Assembly (NCBI GenBank): GCA_949318235.1
Contig: OX439131.1
Coordinates: 31,816,904 to 31,880,903 of the forward strand
DNA: 64,000 nt
Source of the DNA: Ecdyonurus torrentis
Lineage: Eukaryota > Arthropoda > Insecta > Ephemeroptera > Heptageniidae
Direction: 5' to 3'
Positions 51,607 to 63,570 of this stretch are shown in pieces; the first letter of the stretch is position 1, and every line of letters begins with the position of its first letter. A program made the position numbers and the translations under genes. Under the pieces are notes generated by a model. It saw only the letters and a program-made list of their open reading frames with translations. It searched no databases and was not told the origin of the DNA.

Positions 51607-51961
51607 CTCTCTTTTTGTCAAAAAATTGTGTTAAAAATATTTAATTAAAATCTTGATTTGAAAACAGATGCAAACTTGCTGTGAGCCTTGTAAGAAATTT
51701 GTAAACTGGTGTTTATATAGGAAAGAATTTTTCCTGTATAAATTATTAAACCACAAAATATTTTCACTCTTGGTTTATACTAGTGGGGTTTTTTTCTACC
51801 TTCCAATTTTTTTTAAGTAAGTATTTATTTATTGCAGTGTGCTAAAATAAGAACTTAAAACACTGCATTATCAACATTTATTGAGTGTCAGTGGAAGTGT
51901 GTAGCCTACATAATTTCTTAAACATGAAACATTCCAATGAAATGTCATTTTAGTGTGTAGT

Positions 51962-53520
51962 TACCCGAATAAAAATAAAGCAATTCTTTATGAATTCTTT
52001 TTTATTTAAAAAGAATTCGTTGGGAAGCGATTCCTTTTCAATTCTTTTGTTTCAAATAGAACTCAAAAAGAATTGCTTTAAATTTTATTTAAAATAATTT
52101 TAAAGAATTCTTATGGAACACGAAGCATTCTAAAAGAATTCTTTTAATAAAATAATAAATATAAAAATCAATTCCATAGCAATTCTTTTTCTATTTTTTT
52201 AGTTGCAGGTGTGTACCTGATATAAGTTCGAAATGAATTCTTTTATTAAAAATATAATAATAAATGGTTTCTATTTGAGTTCTTTTTATTATTTTTATTT
52301 TTTGGTTTTGGGTTCCAAATGAATTCTAAATATATTCCTAATATTTTCTTTCTTTTTTTTTCTCTCATGAATACGCGCTGTTGCCACATTTGATTAAGTA
52401 TGGAACTTACAATTATTTCCAAATAATTGTTATATTTTGCAATTTCATTTTTGAAAACTTTATTTACATATAATCGCAGTCGCGGCTTTCCCGCTGCTCT
52501 CGCGCGCACGCAATCATCGCTCGCGGGGCCCATGCATCGCACCTCCAAAGATTGCTGTTTTTTAATCTGAAAAAGAAAAACATAAACTTTACACAAAGTA
52601 CAGACGTTTTTAAGTAGATTTATAGTAAAATTTGTACTTCCCGTGAATTGTTGTTTTTTTTCCTTGCATATAATTGTGTTTTTCCATCAATAAACACTGA
52701 AATATTGATAAATTTTTATTTATCAATATAACTTTGCGTCTTCACTCTTCAAAAATTTTCTCCTACTGAACACAACAGACGCTACAAACATCGAAAAAAT
52801 TTGAAGTCCCAACGGTTGTATTAATATATTTTTGCAAGAATTCATTTAGAATTCAAAAAATAATTAAAAAAGAAACTAAAAGGAACTCATTTAAAAAAAA
52901 AAATCTTAAAAGTGCTGTACTTTAAAATATTACAAAAAAAGAATTCATTTGGAATTCTTTTTAACTTTTAAATATCAATAGAATTGATTTAGAACTGACT
53001 GCGGAATAAATTTAAAGAATTCAAAAAGAAATGATCGCAACTTTATTTTTGAAAGCGGTGTACTTTTTACCTCTTAGCAAGAGAATAAAAAAGAATTGTT
53101 TTAGAATATCTTTGCCTTTTTAAAAGAATTCTTATGGAAGTGATTTTTTTTTTTTTATTAAAATTATTTTAAAAAAAGAATTGTTTTAGAATCGCTTTGC
53201 CTTTTTAAAAGAATTCTTATGGAAGTGATTTTTTTTTATTAAAATTATTTTTTAAAAAGAATTGTTTTAGAATCTCTTTGCCTTTTTAAAGAACTCTTAT
53301 GGAACACAAACTGTTTTTAATAAAAAATATTTTAAAAAAGAACTGATTTAGAATTGATGTTCTTAAAAAAAGAATTCATATGGAACTGTTTTAAAAAATA
53401 ACATTTTAATGAAGAATTCATTGGAATTGCTTTTTATTCAAAAGAAATGCAAAAGAATTCAAATATAAGCAATGAATTCATTTTTAATTCATTGGGAACT
53501 CAAATATTTTTGTTCGGGTA
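51962..53520. mobile_element. AAAGAATTC-iterated element, about 1.56 kb
   Basis: Ends TACCCGAATAAAAATA and AATATTTTTGTTCGGGTA are inverted. Between them AAAGAATTC, AGAATTCTTAT, GGAATTC and near variants recur dozens of times in both orientations, with GAATTC its own reverse complement. A GC-rich island (GCAGTCGCGGCTTTCCCGCT near 52480) marks the centre. No transposase seen. Confidence 0.85.
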
Positions 53521-53705
53521 TTATGTTTTATTAACGAGAGCAGTATAGTCTGATGGTCTACTTTAATTTGTTTTATGTGCCAGCATCATTACTGCATTAT
53601 ACTGCAAGTAAGATTTAATATTAACAATTGGGTTTTGATTTTCCAGCTGTAATTTATGCTGAACAGAAAAATGAAAATTTATACATATATAAACAATGGT
53701 ACCTC

Positions 53706-54014
53706 TATAGGGTGTATGCATTCATGATAAAGTTGATGCCATGTTAGATCACTCAATAGCATGGGTCGGTATAGGAAAATGACTCATTTTGCGCCAGTTG
53801 AAAAGTACTAATCAATATTTTTGAAAGCATTGATGCTGTTAATATAGGTTGAATTCTAGTATCTTAAGTATGTGAGAAAATAATAATAACAAAAAATTAA
53901 CCTATTTCCCAAAGAAAAAAAAAAAGGGTATATCCTATGCTGAGCAATGTCATTAATTTCACCATTATGGCGTCGAAGCGTGTTCAGTGTGACATAATGC
54001 GGATGCACCCTATA
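53706..54014. mobile_element. TATAGGGTG-ended MITE, copy 3 (diverged)
   Basis: Ends TATAGGGTGTATGCATTCAT and GGATGCACCCTATA. The interior follows copy 2 with many substitutions. Confidence 0.75.
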
Positions 54015-54627
54015 AAAGGTTTTTATAGGTCATATAATTGGTAATGCTTGCTGGTGTATATTTTAGATTTACAGCCTCCTTTGCCCACTATGATACTATT
54101 ATGGTTACTAAGAAAACCATTGTAAGCAAAAGTGTAATTAAAGGGACAGGATGCTTTCCCCCCCTCTCCCCCCATGATTTTAGTTAAACCTTTTGCTCAG
54201 AACTTTTACATTTCTCACTTTGGAAACCTGTTCACAAGTAAGTTGCCTACATATAAATTCAAATTTTTGTGTACAATTTTATTTCATGATTATAGTTATT
54301 ATTTTAACAGCAAAGTCAGTATAAGTAATGAGGTTAGTTAATTTATATTTAACATGTAAGGATATTTAATTTATGACTTACTGCCAAAATGAGTGCATTG
54401 TAAGCTTTGTGAGTTTTTTGTGCCCAATTTCATTTATTATTATTATTTTGCTGTATATTATTTGTTTATCCTAAAAATATTGTGATCATAATAAAATGAA
54501 GTAAATTTTACTTTTTGATAACTAAGCGGCAAATAAATTGCTGTCAAACACTAATGCATTTTTATTTGAAGGTAATTCTTTATTTTAACATAATGGTAAG
54601 TTTTCCTTGTTATAAAAATTAGTATAT

Positions 54628-54785
54628 TAAGGTGCATTCCCATGCTTGCTTACGCATTGTTAAGTTTTATTGTTACTCTTGTGCAGCAAATTGTTAAATA
54701 GCATATTGTTTTAAATCACGAATATTTCTTTTGCTGTGCAAATTTAAGTTCTACAACCTTAAATATGAGAATACATATAGGAACT
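54628..54785. mobile_element. AAGGTGCATTCAC-ended MITE, copy 3 (worn right end)
   Basis: Starts TTAAGGTGCATTCCCATG and carries GCAGCAAATTGTTAAATAGC as in 37850-38030. The right terminus has drifted. Confidence 0.6.
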
Positions 54786-54947
54786 AAATATGTCCCTTAA
54801 TGTTATTTAACTCAAAACTGCATTATTTTGATTCATTATAGCATGTACGCATAAACAGATGTGCAATCAAATTGCTGTGCTTTTCTGTAAAATTATAGTA
54901 GACTTTTATTTAGTAAGATATTATAATAATTATGTGTATATTTATAC

Positions 54948-55185
54948 CACAGTAGATGATACAGTAGTCCATCTCCTGTCTCCTATACTGGGAATGTCAG
55001 ATCAAAAAACGCGCCATAATTCCGACTGGGTGAAGCCGGTGAAGCGGACTGAACTAAAAGTAACTGAAATAACGTTACGCGTGTAGTTCCAGTGTAGTTC
55101 AACCCGCTTCACCCAGTCGGAATTATGGCGCGCATTGATCTGACATTCTCAGTATAGGAGATGGACTACTGTATCATCTACTGTG
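54948..55185. mobile_element. Near-perfect hairpin MITE upstream of GLMP
   Basis: CACAGTAGATGATACAGTAG mirrors CTACTGTATCATCTACTGTG. Inner arms GCGCCATAATTCCGACTGGG/CCCAGTCGGAATTATGGCGC also pair. It ends about 215 bp before the GLMP ATG and may sit inside the promoter. Confidence 0.9.
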
Positions 55186-55400
55186 TATTTAGTATTTATA
55201 CATAATATATAAATAAGATATTGTATTTCGCTGGTCTCGGGCGAATGTGAAAGAAATCTTTTAAAATTTTAGGCTCTTTTGCCGCACAGAGTTTTGATTG
55301 GAGAAAAAATTTCCACGTTTGTCTTTTCATTGGTTGGAAGCAGGGAGGGGTGTTTGAGTTGTCAGCTGATGGGATATATGTCAAAATATTTTTTTACAAA
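55186..55400 (+). promoter_or_regulatory. GLMP promoter region
   Basis: Contains several inverted CCAAT boxes (GATTGG near 55295, CATTGGTTGG near 55328) between the hairpin MITE and the start codon. No TATA box is obvious. Motif-based. Confidence 0.4.
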
Positions 55401-58400
55401 ATGCTTTTGATCTCTCATTATTTTATTGTTTTTTTGTGCCTTACTAGTTGTATTTATGGATTGAAAAGACAGGTAAAAACTTCATTTTTTTTCCAATCAA
55501 GTTCTAATGTAAAATAGTCATCAAATTCAGGTTTAAATGATTCAATTTGTTTTATTTTTGCTTTTGGATGTGTCATATCATCATGCATGTTTGTGTCATT
55601 AGTCATTATTGTGACGAAATATAATGTATATCAAATAAATACATTATAAAAAGAGAGCATATTGTGCTGTACGTGATTTGGATTTATGAGGGCTAAGAAT
55701 CATAGCATGTACTGTAAAAGAATTTCACATCAAATCCCCCAGTCTCATATAACATATCGAGGGTGCTCCGCTATAATGTCCTAAGTCCATTTGACCTTGA
55801 AAAATATTTTTTGCTGCAAATGACCTGAAATGGATAAATCCAAAATTTGGGGTTGATCCGACGATTTTTTATTTTTCAAGGTCAAGTGGACTTAGGACAT
55901 TATAGCGGAGCACCCTCGATATGTGTACACATGTGTAACTTATGTAATAGACCCCTTGCACATCCTTGCGCTTTGTCGCCATGTTTGTGGTGACTAATGC
56001 ATTGCCCAGCATAGGAGAAACTTCGTTTTTCCTAACTTTTCACATAAAAAATTGTTTATTTCAACTCAACAAATTTTTCTCATATCCTTCGAGCTTATTA
56101 GGAGCTAGAAATAAGGCTTTGATTGAGGTTTGAAGCTTCTTTTGCTATTAAAAAAATAAAAATGATATGTTTTTCCTATGCTGGCCTATGTATTCCTGAC
56201 CAACAAAATGGCGGCTCTTAAATATGAGTGCAAGCGGTCTATAGGTGCACTGTACAGATTGTACACAGTATGTAAGTGAACAATCGAATTGATATATTTA
56301 TTTTTCCAGCTTCATCAATCATTCAATCCTGGCTGCGATGCTGACTTTTGCAACCAGACAATACTTGTCCACATTACAGCTGATGGACCTAACGATACTG
56401 TACATTACATCTGGGGCTTTGTCGGCAAACCAACACTTCTCCTTGCAGTGACGGAACGAGATGCAAATCTTTTAATAAATTGGCAAAACTTGTTATTTGA
56501 TCCAGCAGAAAATGCAATCCACTTTGATAAAGAGCCAAGTTTCTCTTTTGGAGTTGCATTTAATAGGGTGGGTGCACGTATACATGTATATAATTAAGTA
56601 TAAATAATTTATGGAAGAATATATTATGTATATATGTGATCATCACATTAGAGCACAACCCATGTATCTACAAAAGCAGGAAAGCCAAACTCTTAACTTT
56701 TTGTAAATAGTTTTGAAGTTTTGTTACTTTTGTAGATATGTTGGCAACCATTGCCAAATTCGCTCATTGGCCGAAATAAAAAGTGACCACGTCGCGGCGT
56801 GGCAATGCATTTTTGCCAAGATCGTACTTTTGACCACGCCGCGGAGTGGTTTTTAATAAATGCCACTCCGCAACGTGGTCATTGTAATTTGACCAGATTG
56901 CTGACTGGCAAATACATTTTAGCCAGTTCGCGGATTGGCTTTTTGATAATTGCCACCCTGAAGCGAGGTCAAAATGTTTAATGCGCAGGTTACGATATTC
57001 GTTATTAGTATGAATAATATCTTATTTTATTATTATTATAACTTTCATCACTTTCTATTATGGTTTTCAGTTAATTAAAATATTTATAAATTTATAAAAA
57101 TGATTTGTTATTAAATTTTAATGTTTACTTTTTCTTTTTTTTTTTTTTTTTTCCCAACATTATTATCCTGTTAATATAAAAATAACGCATTAAAACCAAC
57201 AAAAAGCACAGTAAGATTCGGCAACAATAGAGTATTATGATTTAAATAATATTATTTATGAATCACAGTAAATTTTGCCTCTGTGGCGATATTTTATGCG
57301 GTAATATACTTACGTTTGTTTGTTTTTTTGTTTTTTTTCCTTCTTTGTTTTGTTTTGAAGTAAATGAGTTTTCTAATGAAATGTACGTAACTTCACTTCC
57401 AAAAAAAAATATATATAATATACGTGAATATAATCAAAGACCAGTATGGCCTTTGAATGAAATGCACATTTATACTGAAAAAAGCACAGTGTAATAATAA
57501 CAATGAACCATGAAAACAACACGTAAGCTACTTTTAATGTTATATAAATTCTTTTTACATATTTGCAAACACTTGATGCACATCTTATTTAAAATTATGT
57601 CAATAACACTAATTTTACAACATACAAGCTAAATACAACCACGTCTGCTCAACTTGACCAAGTTTTAATACTAACAAAATATAAACTATACGATGATGTG
57701 CGCACAGGTTAAAGTCTAAATTACAAAGCCTGTTTATACCTATATTATATTCAAAGAAAATATTAAGATAATATGAAATGTGAGAAATATAATGAGAATG
57801 AGAAATAAAAGGTTTTATTTCATTTTTTTTTCATCCAAATAAAATTTTATTATCAAATAAAATATAAAATAATAACATAAAAATAAGACAGTCAAAATTT
57901 AATAAGAAATAATTTTTATAAATTTATAAATATTTTAATTAACTGATCGAAAACTATTATAGAAAACGATGTAAGTTATAATAATAAAAAAATATATTTG
58001 ATATTATTCATACTAATAACGAATATTGTAACCTGCGCATTAAACATTTTGACCTCACTGCAACGTGGCAATTATCAAAAAGCCACTCCGCGAACTGGCT
58101 AAAATGTATTTGCCAGTCCGCGATCTGGTCAAATTACAATGACCACGTTGTGGAGTGGCGTTTGTTATAAACCACTCCGCGACGTGGTCAAAATTATGAT
58201 GCACAAGTGCTGAATTTTGGCTCTTGGCAAAAATGCATTGCCACGCCGCGACGTGGTCACTTATTTCGACCAATGAGCGAATTCGGCAATGGTTGCCAAC
58301 AGATACACGGTTTGTGCTCTAATGTGACGATATCTTAAAAATATATGTGGTTGTATGTACAGTATTACAATAAACTGTGTTTTCATTTACAGCTGTTAGA

Positions 58401-60920
58401 GTTCCGAGATGCTAATGACACTGCCAATCTGATGAGTGTACCTGATGAGGATATCATATCAATGAATACAGAGAATTTTGCATGGACTTTAGAATCCTTA
58501 GATGTTGAAGCTGATGAAAGTTTAGCGCTCAAAGTCCAAGCTTCAAGTTATAATGATAGCTTTATTTCAAGATATGGAAACCTTTCTTTCACTGTAAGTA
58601 AAAACAAAAATCTAAAGTACTAAATTAAATGTACTCCAATATGTTTTTCTTGTACAATTTTAAAGAAAAACCAGAAAATATAAATCGTCTCTATCGCGTA
58701 AAAATGTTTCAAGTGAAATTATCACAAATGCGCCAAACGTTCCATCTGACGCTGTAAACCCTATGTATGGAACATTTGACTCACTCATGATAATTTAAGT
58801 TGAAACATATTGACACAATAGAGATGAAATATTTTAAGATTTATTTTGAAAAACTCATATTTTTATATAACTTTTGGTATTGCCAGATTAATGGATATGG
58901 TGACTATGGACATAGCTCTCGCCTACCCCATCTACTTCATACAGCAAACTGCAGTCAAGTTGAAGTAACTCTAGATGGTCTAGAAACAAGTGTTGAGTTT
59001 GAAGGAAAGTCTCGCTTTGCTGTGGAGCTGTTGTTTGCCAGTTCAGAACATTCTGGAGGAGCTGGAGCCAAAGTGAATGAACACAGAAGTCTAGATGATG
59101 AACACACTCCTGGTGTTTTCACAGTAAGTCAGTTCTAATAAACTAATCCGTGATTTCAATGTTTTTGTACACTTGCTTGCTAAGGCAGTTTTCTCACTTT
59201 CTAGACTGCAACCTGCCTGGGGAGGCAGACACAGCTCTAATGTAAGAGTAGGGGGGAAGGGGCCGCATGTTCAGCCACAGGTTTTTCCATCTCATTGTTT
59301 TTTACGGATTGTCTGTGGCCATTCATGCGGTCTCTCGCTTTTTGTGTGGTTAAGCCTATGTAAAATGCTTGACATTTTTCCTGTTGGCCTGTAGTGGGGT
59401 TGGTGATATGTTGGGTACATTCAAGTTTGTAGATTCCAATTACGTTATAAATCAACAATACTTTGCACTATTCCGGGCCCAGCCAACTATGCGACATTAC
59501 GACAATATGAATTAGCATATCAACATATATTAAGATCCAGAAAAGCCCAAGGGCTGCCTGGACTTAATATTCGCTAACATATTTCAAAAATATACCCTAT
59601 TCCCGCTCCCCTCCCCACCTTTTCCCTCACTCACTCCTACCCTCACTCATTCACACTCCTTCCCAGATTCCCTACTCCACCCCCACCCCTCTCCACCAAC
59701 TCCAAACCAGCAAGAGCATAACACGGCAGTACAAGACAAGACACTGCTCAGTGATGTGCTCAAGTAATTTTCTCTTTTGATTGATAATGTCATTATCATA
59801 TGACGAAAGCTCTCAAGTTATAAAGAAATTTTTATAACATTATACTGTGCCATGCAAGACCTCGACCTCTCCATAGAACTTCTACTGTGGTAAGGCCCTT
59901 GCTGGTTTTTCTATCCTTTTCTTTATCATTGATCCTAACCGCGATGTTTTTTTTCCTTAAATTGACTAATTCATTATGAGCTGACCTTTTTCCTTATAAG
60001 AATAGCTGCATAACCACATAATAAATTTCACGAAGTTATCATCACCTTTATTATGTATAGGTGGCTGAATTGATGACTCCACTAACAAGGTCTGGAAATC
60101 TCGGAGCATATGTCCAATGGCGACCAGTTGTCTATACACATCGTGCAAGAGATATGGAGACCTCGACCGAAGCTCGTTACTACCCTGTATCTAATGTCAC
60201 TCAACCACATCTCACTTTCAACAATACTCTTCTCTTAGCCTTTTATGGATATGTCATTGATGAACATCTTACTCAAGCTTTAAATATTTCTTTTGGAGTT
60301 GCTGAAGATGGATTTTATAATGCTTCCAGTTACACAGTATGGTGAGGATGCATTATTTTTGTTATATCCAAATTGTATGCTACCATTTACAAATATGCAA
60401 TGTAGTTTTAACAAGCATGGTGTACTGTATGGTGTTGTACCAAAGAAGTTAAATTTCTTAGTTAGAAGAAAGAATATTACACATTGTTGTAATTTATTAT
60501 TTCATTTTAATATTAAATATTAATGAAAAATCAACTATGAGATATGTGTGATGATAAAAAGGTTTTAATATCATTTTGATATCAAGGATTATTAAACTTT
60601 CTATGTTATAATTTGTTTATAGCATACCAGCACATTAAAAATAATAATATTAAAAACGCTAAACATATTATTTCACTTACTTTGTCATAAAAATCTTAAA
60701 GTGTCTTGATTTCGTGTAAATAGGTTATTCATTGAGTATTTCTGTGTACAGGTCTGTCTCAATGGGCTACGGCCAGCCTCCAGAAGAACATTTATCACTA
60801 ATGGTGCTACTTATCATGGGTATTGGTCTTGGTATTCCTGCTCTACTACTTATTGTAGGCGGACTTTACTTGGCTCTCAAAAGACCAGCCAAAAAAGATG
60901 ACCTCCTTCTCAGCCGGTGA
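55401..60920 (+). CDS. GLMP: GLMP-like glycosylated lysosomal membrane protein, 6 exons, 405 aa
   Basis: Type I lysosomal membrane protein; in mammals GLMP is the partner that stabilises the transporter MFSD1. Exons: 55401-55472, 56310-56567, 58393-58593, 58887-59123, 60061-60341, 60752-60920. Exon 1 is a signal peptide (MLLISHYFIVFLCLTSCIYG). Family landmarks are TVHYIWGFVGKP, FNRLLEFRDANDT across the exon 2/3 join, PHLLHTANC, SLDDEHTPGVF, VQWRPVVY and the W-S join before the membrane span. Several N-x-S/T sites lie in the lumenal part. One transmembrane helix spans about 366-392 and is followed by a 13-residue tail, KRPAKKDDLLLSR. The human protein is 404 aa. The tail carries Asp399-x-x-Leu402-Leu403 (DXXLL) and no tyrosine motif. 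Introns 1, 2 and 4 hold transposons. Confidence 0.9.
55754..55922. mobile_element. Near-perfect hairpin MITE
   Basis: ATATCGAGGGTGCTCCGCTA mirrors TAGCGGAGCACCCTCGATAT. Arms of about 55 bp include ATTATAGCGGAGCACC and TTGACCTTGAAAAATA. Lies in GLMP intron 1. Confidence 0.92.
55947..56243. mobile_element. TAGACCCCTTGCAC-ended MITE
   Basis: Ends TAGACCCCTTGCAC and GAGTGCAAGCGGTCTA. Both arms carry a GGCGACAAAG/AAAATGGCGG-type and CAGCATAGGA segment. The CAGCATAGGA word is shared with the TATAGGGTG family, suggesting kinship. Lies in GLMP intron 1. Confidence 0.7.
56643..58327. mobile_element. CCACGYCGCGGMGTGG-iterated long-TIR element, 1.7 kb
   Basis: Ends TCACATTAGAGCACAA and TTTGTGCTCTAATGTGA. 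Arms of about 400 bp each repeat a near-palindrome (GACCACGTCGCGGCGTGGCA and relatives), alternately oriented about every 40 bp. The unit then decays to GACCAGATTGCTGACTGGC-type copies. The central 750 bp is AT-rich and shows no transposase. Lies in GLMP intron 2. Confidence 0.9.
58687..58826. mobile_element. Short inverted-repeat MITE
   Basis: TCTCTATCGCGT/ACACAATAGAGA outer ends, then AATGTTTCAAGTGAAATTATC and its inverted GATAATTTAAGTTGAAACAT counterpart (quoted in part). Ends 60 bp before GLMP exon 4. Confidence 0.7.
59237..59458 (-). pseudogene. Penelope-like element GIY-YIG endonuclease fragment
   Basis: The minus-strand reading has GIYKLECTQ then FYIGLTTQKARDRMNGHRQS and KPVAEHAA. These are the GIY, YIG, Arg and His landmarks of the nuclease domain that ends Penelope-like retroelement proteins. 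The C-terminus stays open to its stop. The reverse-transcriptase part, which should lie at higher coordinates, is absent, so this is a 5'-truncated copy in GLMP intron 4. Confidence 0.75.
59750..59960. mobile_element. CCACAGTAGAAGTTCTATGG MITE, half copy
   Basis: Carries the right arm (GACCTCGACCTCTCCATAGA, ACTTCTACTGTGGTAAGGCC) and the CCGCGATG border. The left arm is missing or replaced by C-rich sequence. Lies in GLMP intron 4. Confidence 0.7.
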
Positions 60921-61982
60921 TCAACAAGACTTATAACAATGAACAATGTGTGCCTTAACTTTGCCACTCGTGATAAGTAACCACTCTCAATTAATTGTTT
61001 GTATGTGTTTTGTTTTATGGGCTTAGAATTAATACCTTTGTCACTTTTTTTTAACTTAAATTTTGTAGAAAAATTGTCATTATATTATGCTCTAGACCCA
61101 GGTATATAAATATGCATTGGTGTTCTGTTGGAACCTATAAAAAAGATCCATTGGAACACGATTTCCTTTTACTTGGGATATAAATGTAATAACATTAGTT
61201 GTGTTGTGGGAAATATATTTTCTGCTGATCGTCCTGCTTGTAATTTTCTACTTTTAGTTTCATGTATGTAATAAGTATTTTTTAGTACTTGAATTATCAA
61301 AGAATTTTAATGATCTTTATTAGATATATATAATCTTAAATGTTTGAAGTGGTATTGTTACAAAACACCTTCCTTTAAAAATGATGCAATGACTTTCAAA
61401 ACGTGCAGGATTAATACAATTTTTTTCAATCATTAATTTAGAGTAGCAATGAAATATTGACAAACAAATAATCTTCATGAATTTATTTCAATAGAGAAAT
61501 CTGTTTATATATCAACATAATTTTGACTTACAGTATATTTATATTTAGGCCTATTAAATAAATCTTTGAATACTTAAAACAAATACTATACTATAATAAT
61601 AATAAATACTGTACTTTTTAACAATGAATAATGAACTTTTTGCAACTATGCGTATTTTATAACTTTCTATACGTCAAAATATAATGTTCTTTGCTTTATT
61701 TTTTAAACTCTGAAGTTCAACAGTTAAAGCAGTGAATTTTAAAATATTATAAAACTATGATAATGTTATATTACTATAATGATCGTTATAATTGCATGCA
61801 TTTGAAATGCATACAAAATTTTGCTCAAACCCTAACTGTAATTCCATGACAAAAATTGCAAATGTTGAAGATTTGTTATCCTACATTTTATACAAATGAA
61901 GCTCAGATGTAATATTTTAGATCAAGTTGTTGATAAATTATTGAGTTATTGCTGGATCGTTAAAGAGATAGGCCTACATAAC

Positions 61983-62278
61983 GAGGGCTACACAGCATTT
62001 TGGTATTTCTGCAAAATTCGCACACACATTACTGAATCGTATAATATATTCTCCGTGCTCCTTATTATTATTGAAACATCAGATCTATAGATGTTCGATA
62101 CATTATTTGCCACACCTGCTATTGAGTACACTATGCCTATTGCCTATTAATATGTTTCAATAGTAGGCATGACAAAAATTGTAGATATTCCAATAGTAAA
62201 TGGCAAAGATAATACACATATGTTTCAATAGTGTGTATGCAAATTGTATAGAAGTACCGAAATACCACGTAACCCTTA
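61983..62278. mobile_element. GGGCTACGYGGCATTT MITE, copy 3 (diverged, enlarged)
   Basis: Ends GAGGGCTACACAGCATTTTG and ACCGAAATACCACGTAACCC. A duplicated TATGTTTCAATAGT segment enlarges the middle. Confidence 0.75.
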
Positions 62279-63499
62279 ATATTTTAAAGACTTGTATTTG
62301 AGAATAATAGTGATTAAAATAGTGTAATGTTTAGATTACTTACTAAATTGTAAACAATAAATTACTGTGCTATCAAGCTGACTTCCTTAAAAAATAATAA
62401 TAATAATAATAAAAAAAAAAAAAAGGAAGAGAGAGTAGTAGAAGCAGTTAGTGTAAAAAAGTGGCTATATAGGTTAAAAGCATGAAACTTTCAGGGATGG
62501 TAGATATGACCAATAGAAGTACTTTTAGCCCCAAGCCGAACTTTGGGACGAGTACAGTTCTCCTGAATTGACCTTTTGACCTCTGAGAATAAATTATTTT
62601 TTTGCAGCGTTCCTGATCACTTTTCGAAAAAATTTGTAATGACAAACGTTGTTGGGAATACAATTTTACATACCCTCAAAAATTTTCAAAATCATGACGT
62701 CATAAATACCAAGATGGCCGCCAAAAAACCCGAAATTCCTGGATTTTGCCAGGAAAAATTAAAATTAAATTAAATTTATTTTCCTTTTCTTTAAATTTGC
62801 TTTACAAAGGTTGTAAAACCTTGTGGAAAGCAAACACGTTTTTGTTTCACTCAAAAATCTTTATTTTCAAGAAAAATATAGCTAAATAACCAAATTTTGA
62901 TAATTAGGTAACCACTGCCAATGTTAAATCATATGAGAAATACTACATTTTAAAAAAAATCACCAAAATTACAATTTTTAATATTAAAGCGTGATTTTTT
63001 CAAATTGTGCTTTTCTAATTATGTTCTGTTGAACTGTTTTAGTTTTTTAAAGGGTGACCAGTATGTGACCTCTTAATTAACCTTTGACCCTGATACCTAA
63101 TGTATGGTTTAAACTATAGCATACAATATGTTATTTATCAACATAAAATATGATCAAATTGAGACCTTTAATTAAGACATAAGTAAAGGTGTTGATTCTT
63201 AATAAATACATGGCAACAATTGTTTTCGGGGTGGGTACCGGGGTGGGGTTAGGAGGGATTGACCTTTTGATACGGAATGAATAATACAGAGGATATGAAT
63301 TATTCTTTGATACATTTATTTACCTATTTTCAGAAACAACAATTGCAATATACACCTTGCGCGTAAAAATGAACACCCATCCCCCCACCTTATTACTGCC
63401 CATTCCTTCCAAACTTTGGGGGGGGGGGGGGGGATTTTTTTTTTATTTTTTTTTATGAGATTTTGCAAAGTATGCTCTCGTACTTCACGTACATACGCA

Positions 63500-63570
63500 T
63501 ATCCATCATTGACTCGAACCCAGAGTAACGAGTCACCTGCCCATAATACTTTAGTTAATAAACCACTTAC
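63500..63570 (-). repeat. Possible tRNA-derived SINE trace
   Basis: On the minus strand, GGGTTCGAGTC matches an RNA polymerase III B box. It is preceded at tRNA-like distance by GGGCAGGTGACTCGTTACTC and a weak TAAGTGGTTTATTAA A-box candidate. No paired acceptor stem is seen, so it is not a working tRNA gene. Confidence 0.3.

Larger units (their letters stand above)
51320..55400. other. Intergenic region between Vasa and GLMP
   Basis: Vasa 3' UTR and poly-T, then a 1.56-kb GAATTC-rich element, three MITEs and the GLMP promoter. No protein gene recognised. The stretch 54015-54627 shows nothing definite. Confidence 0.6.

Noticed and set aside
62448..62773. Short frames of 65-71 aa downstream of GLMP
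   Set aside because: No recognisable homology, no splice context and overlapping frames on both strands.
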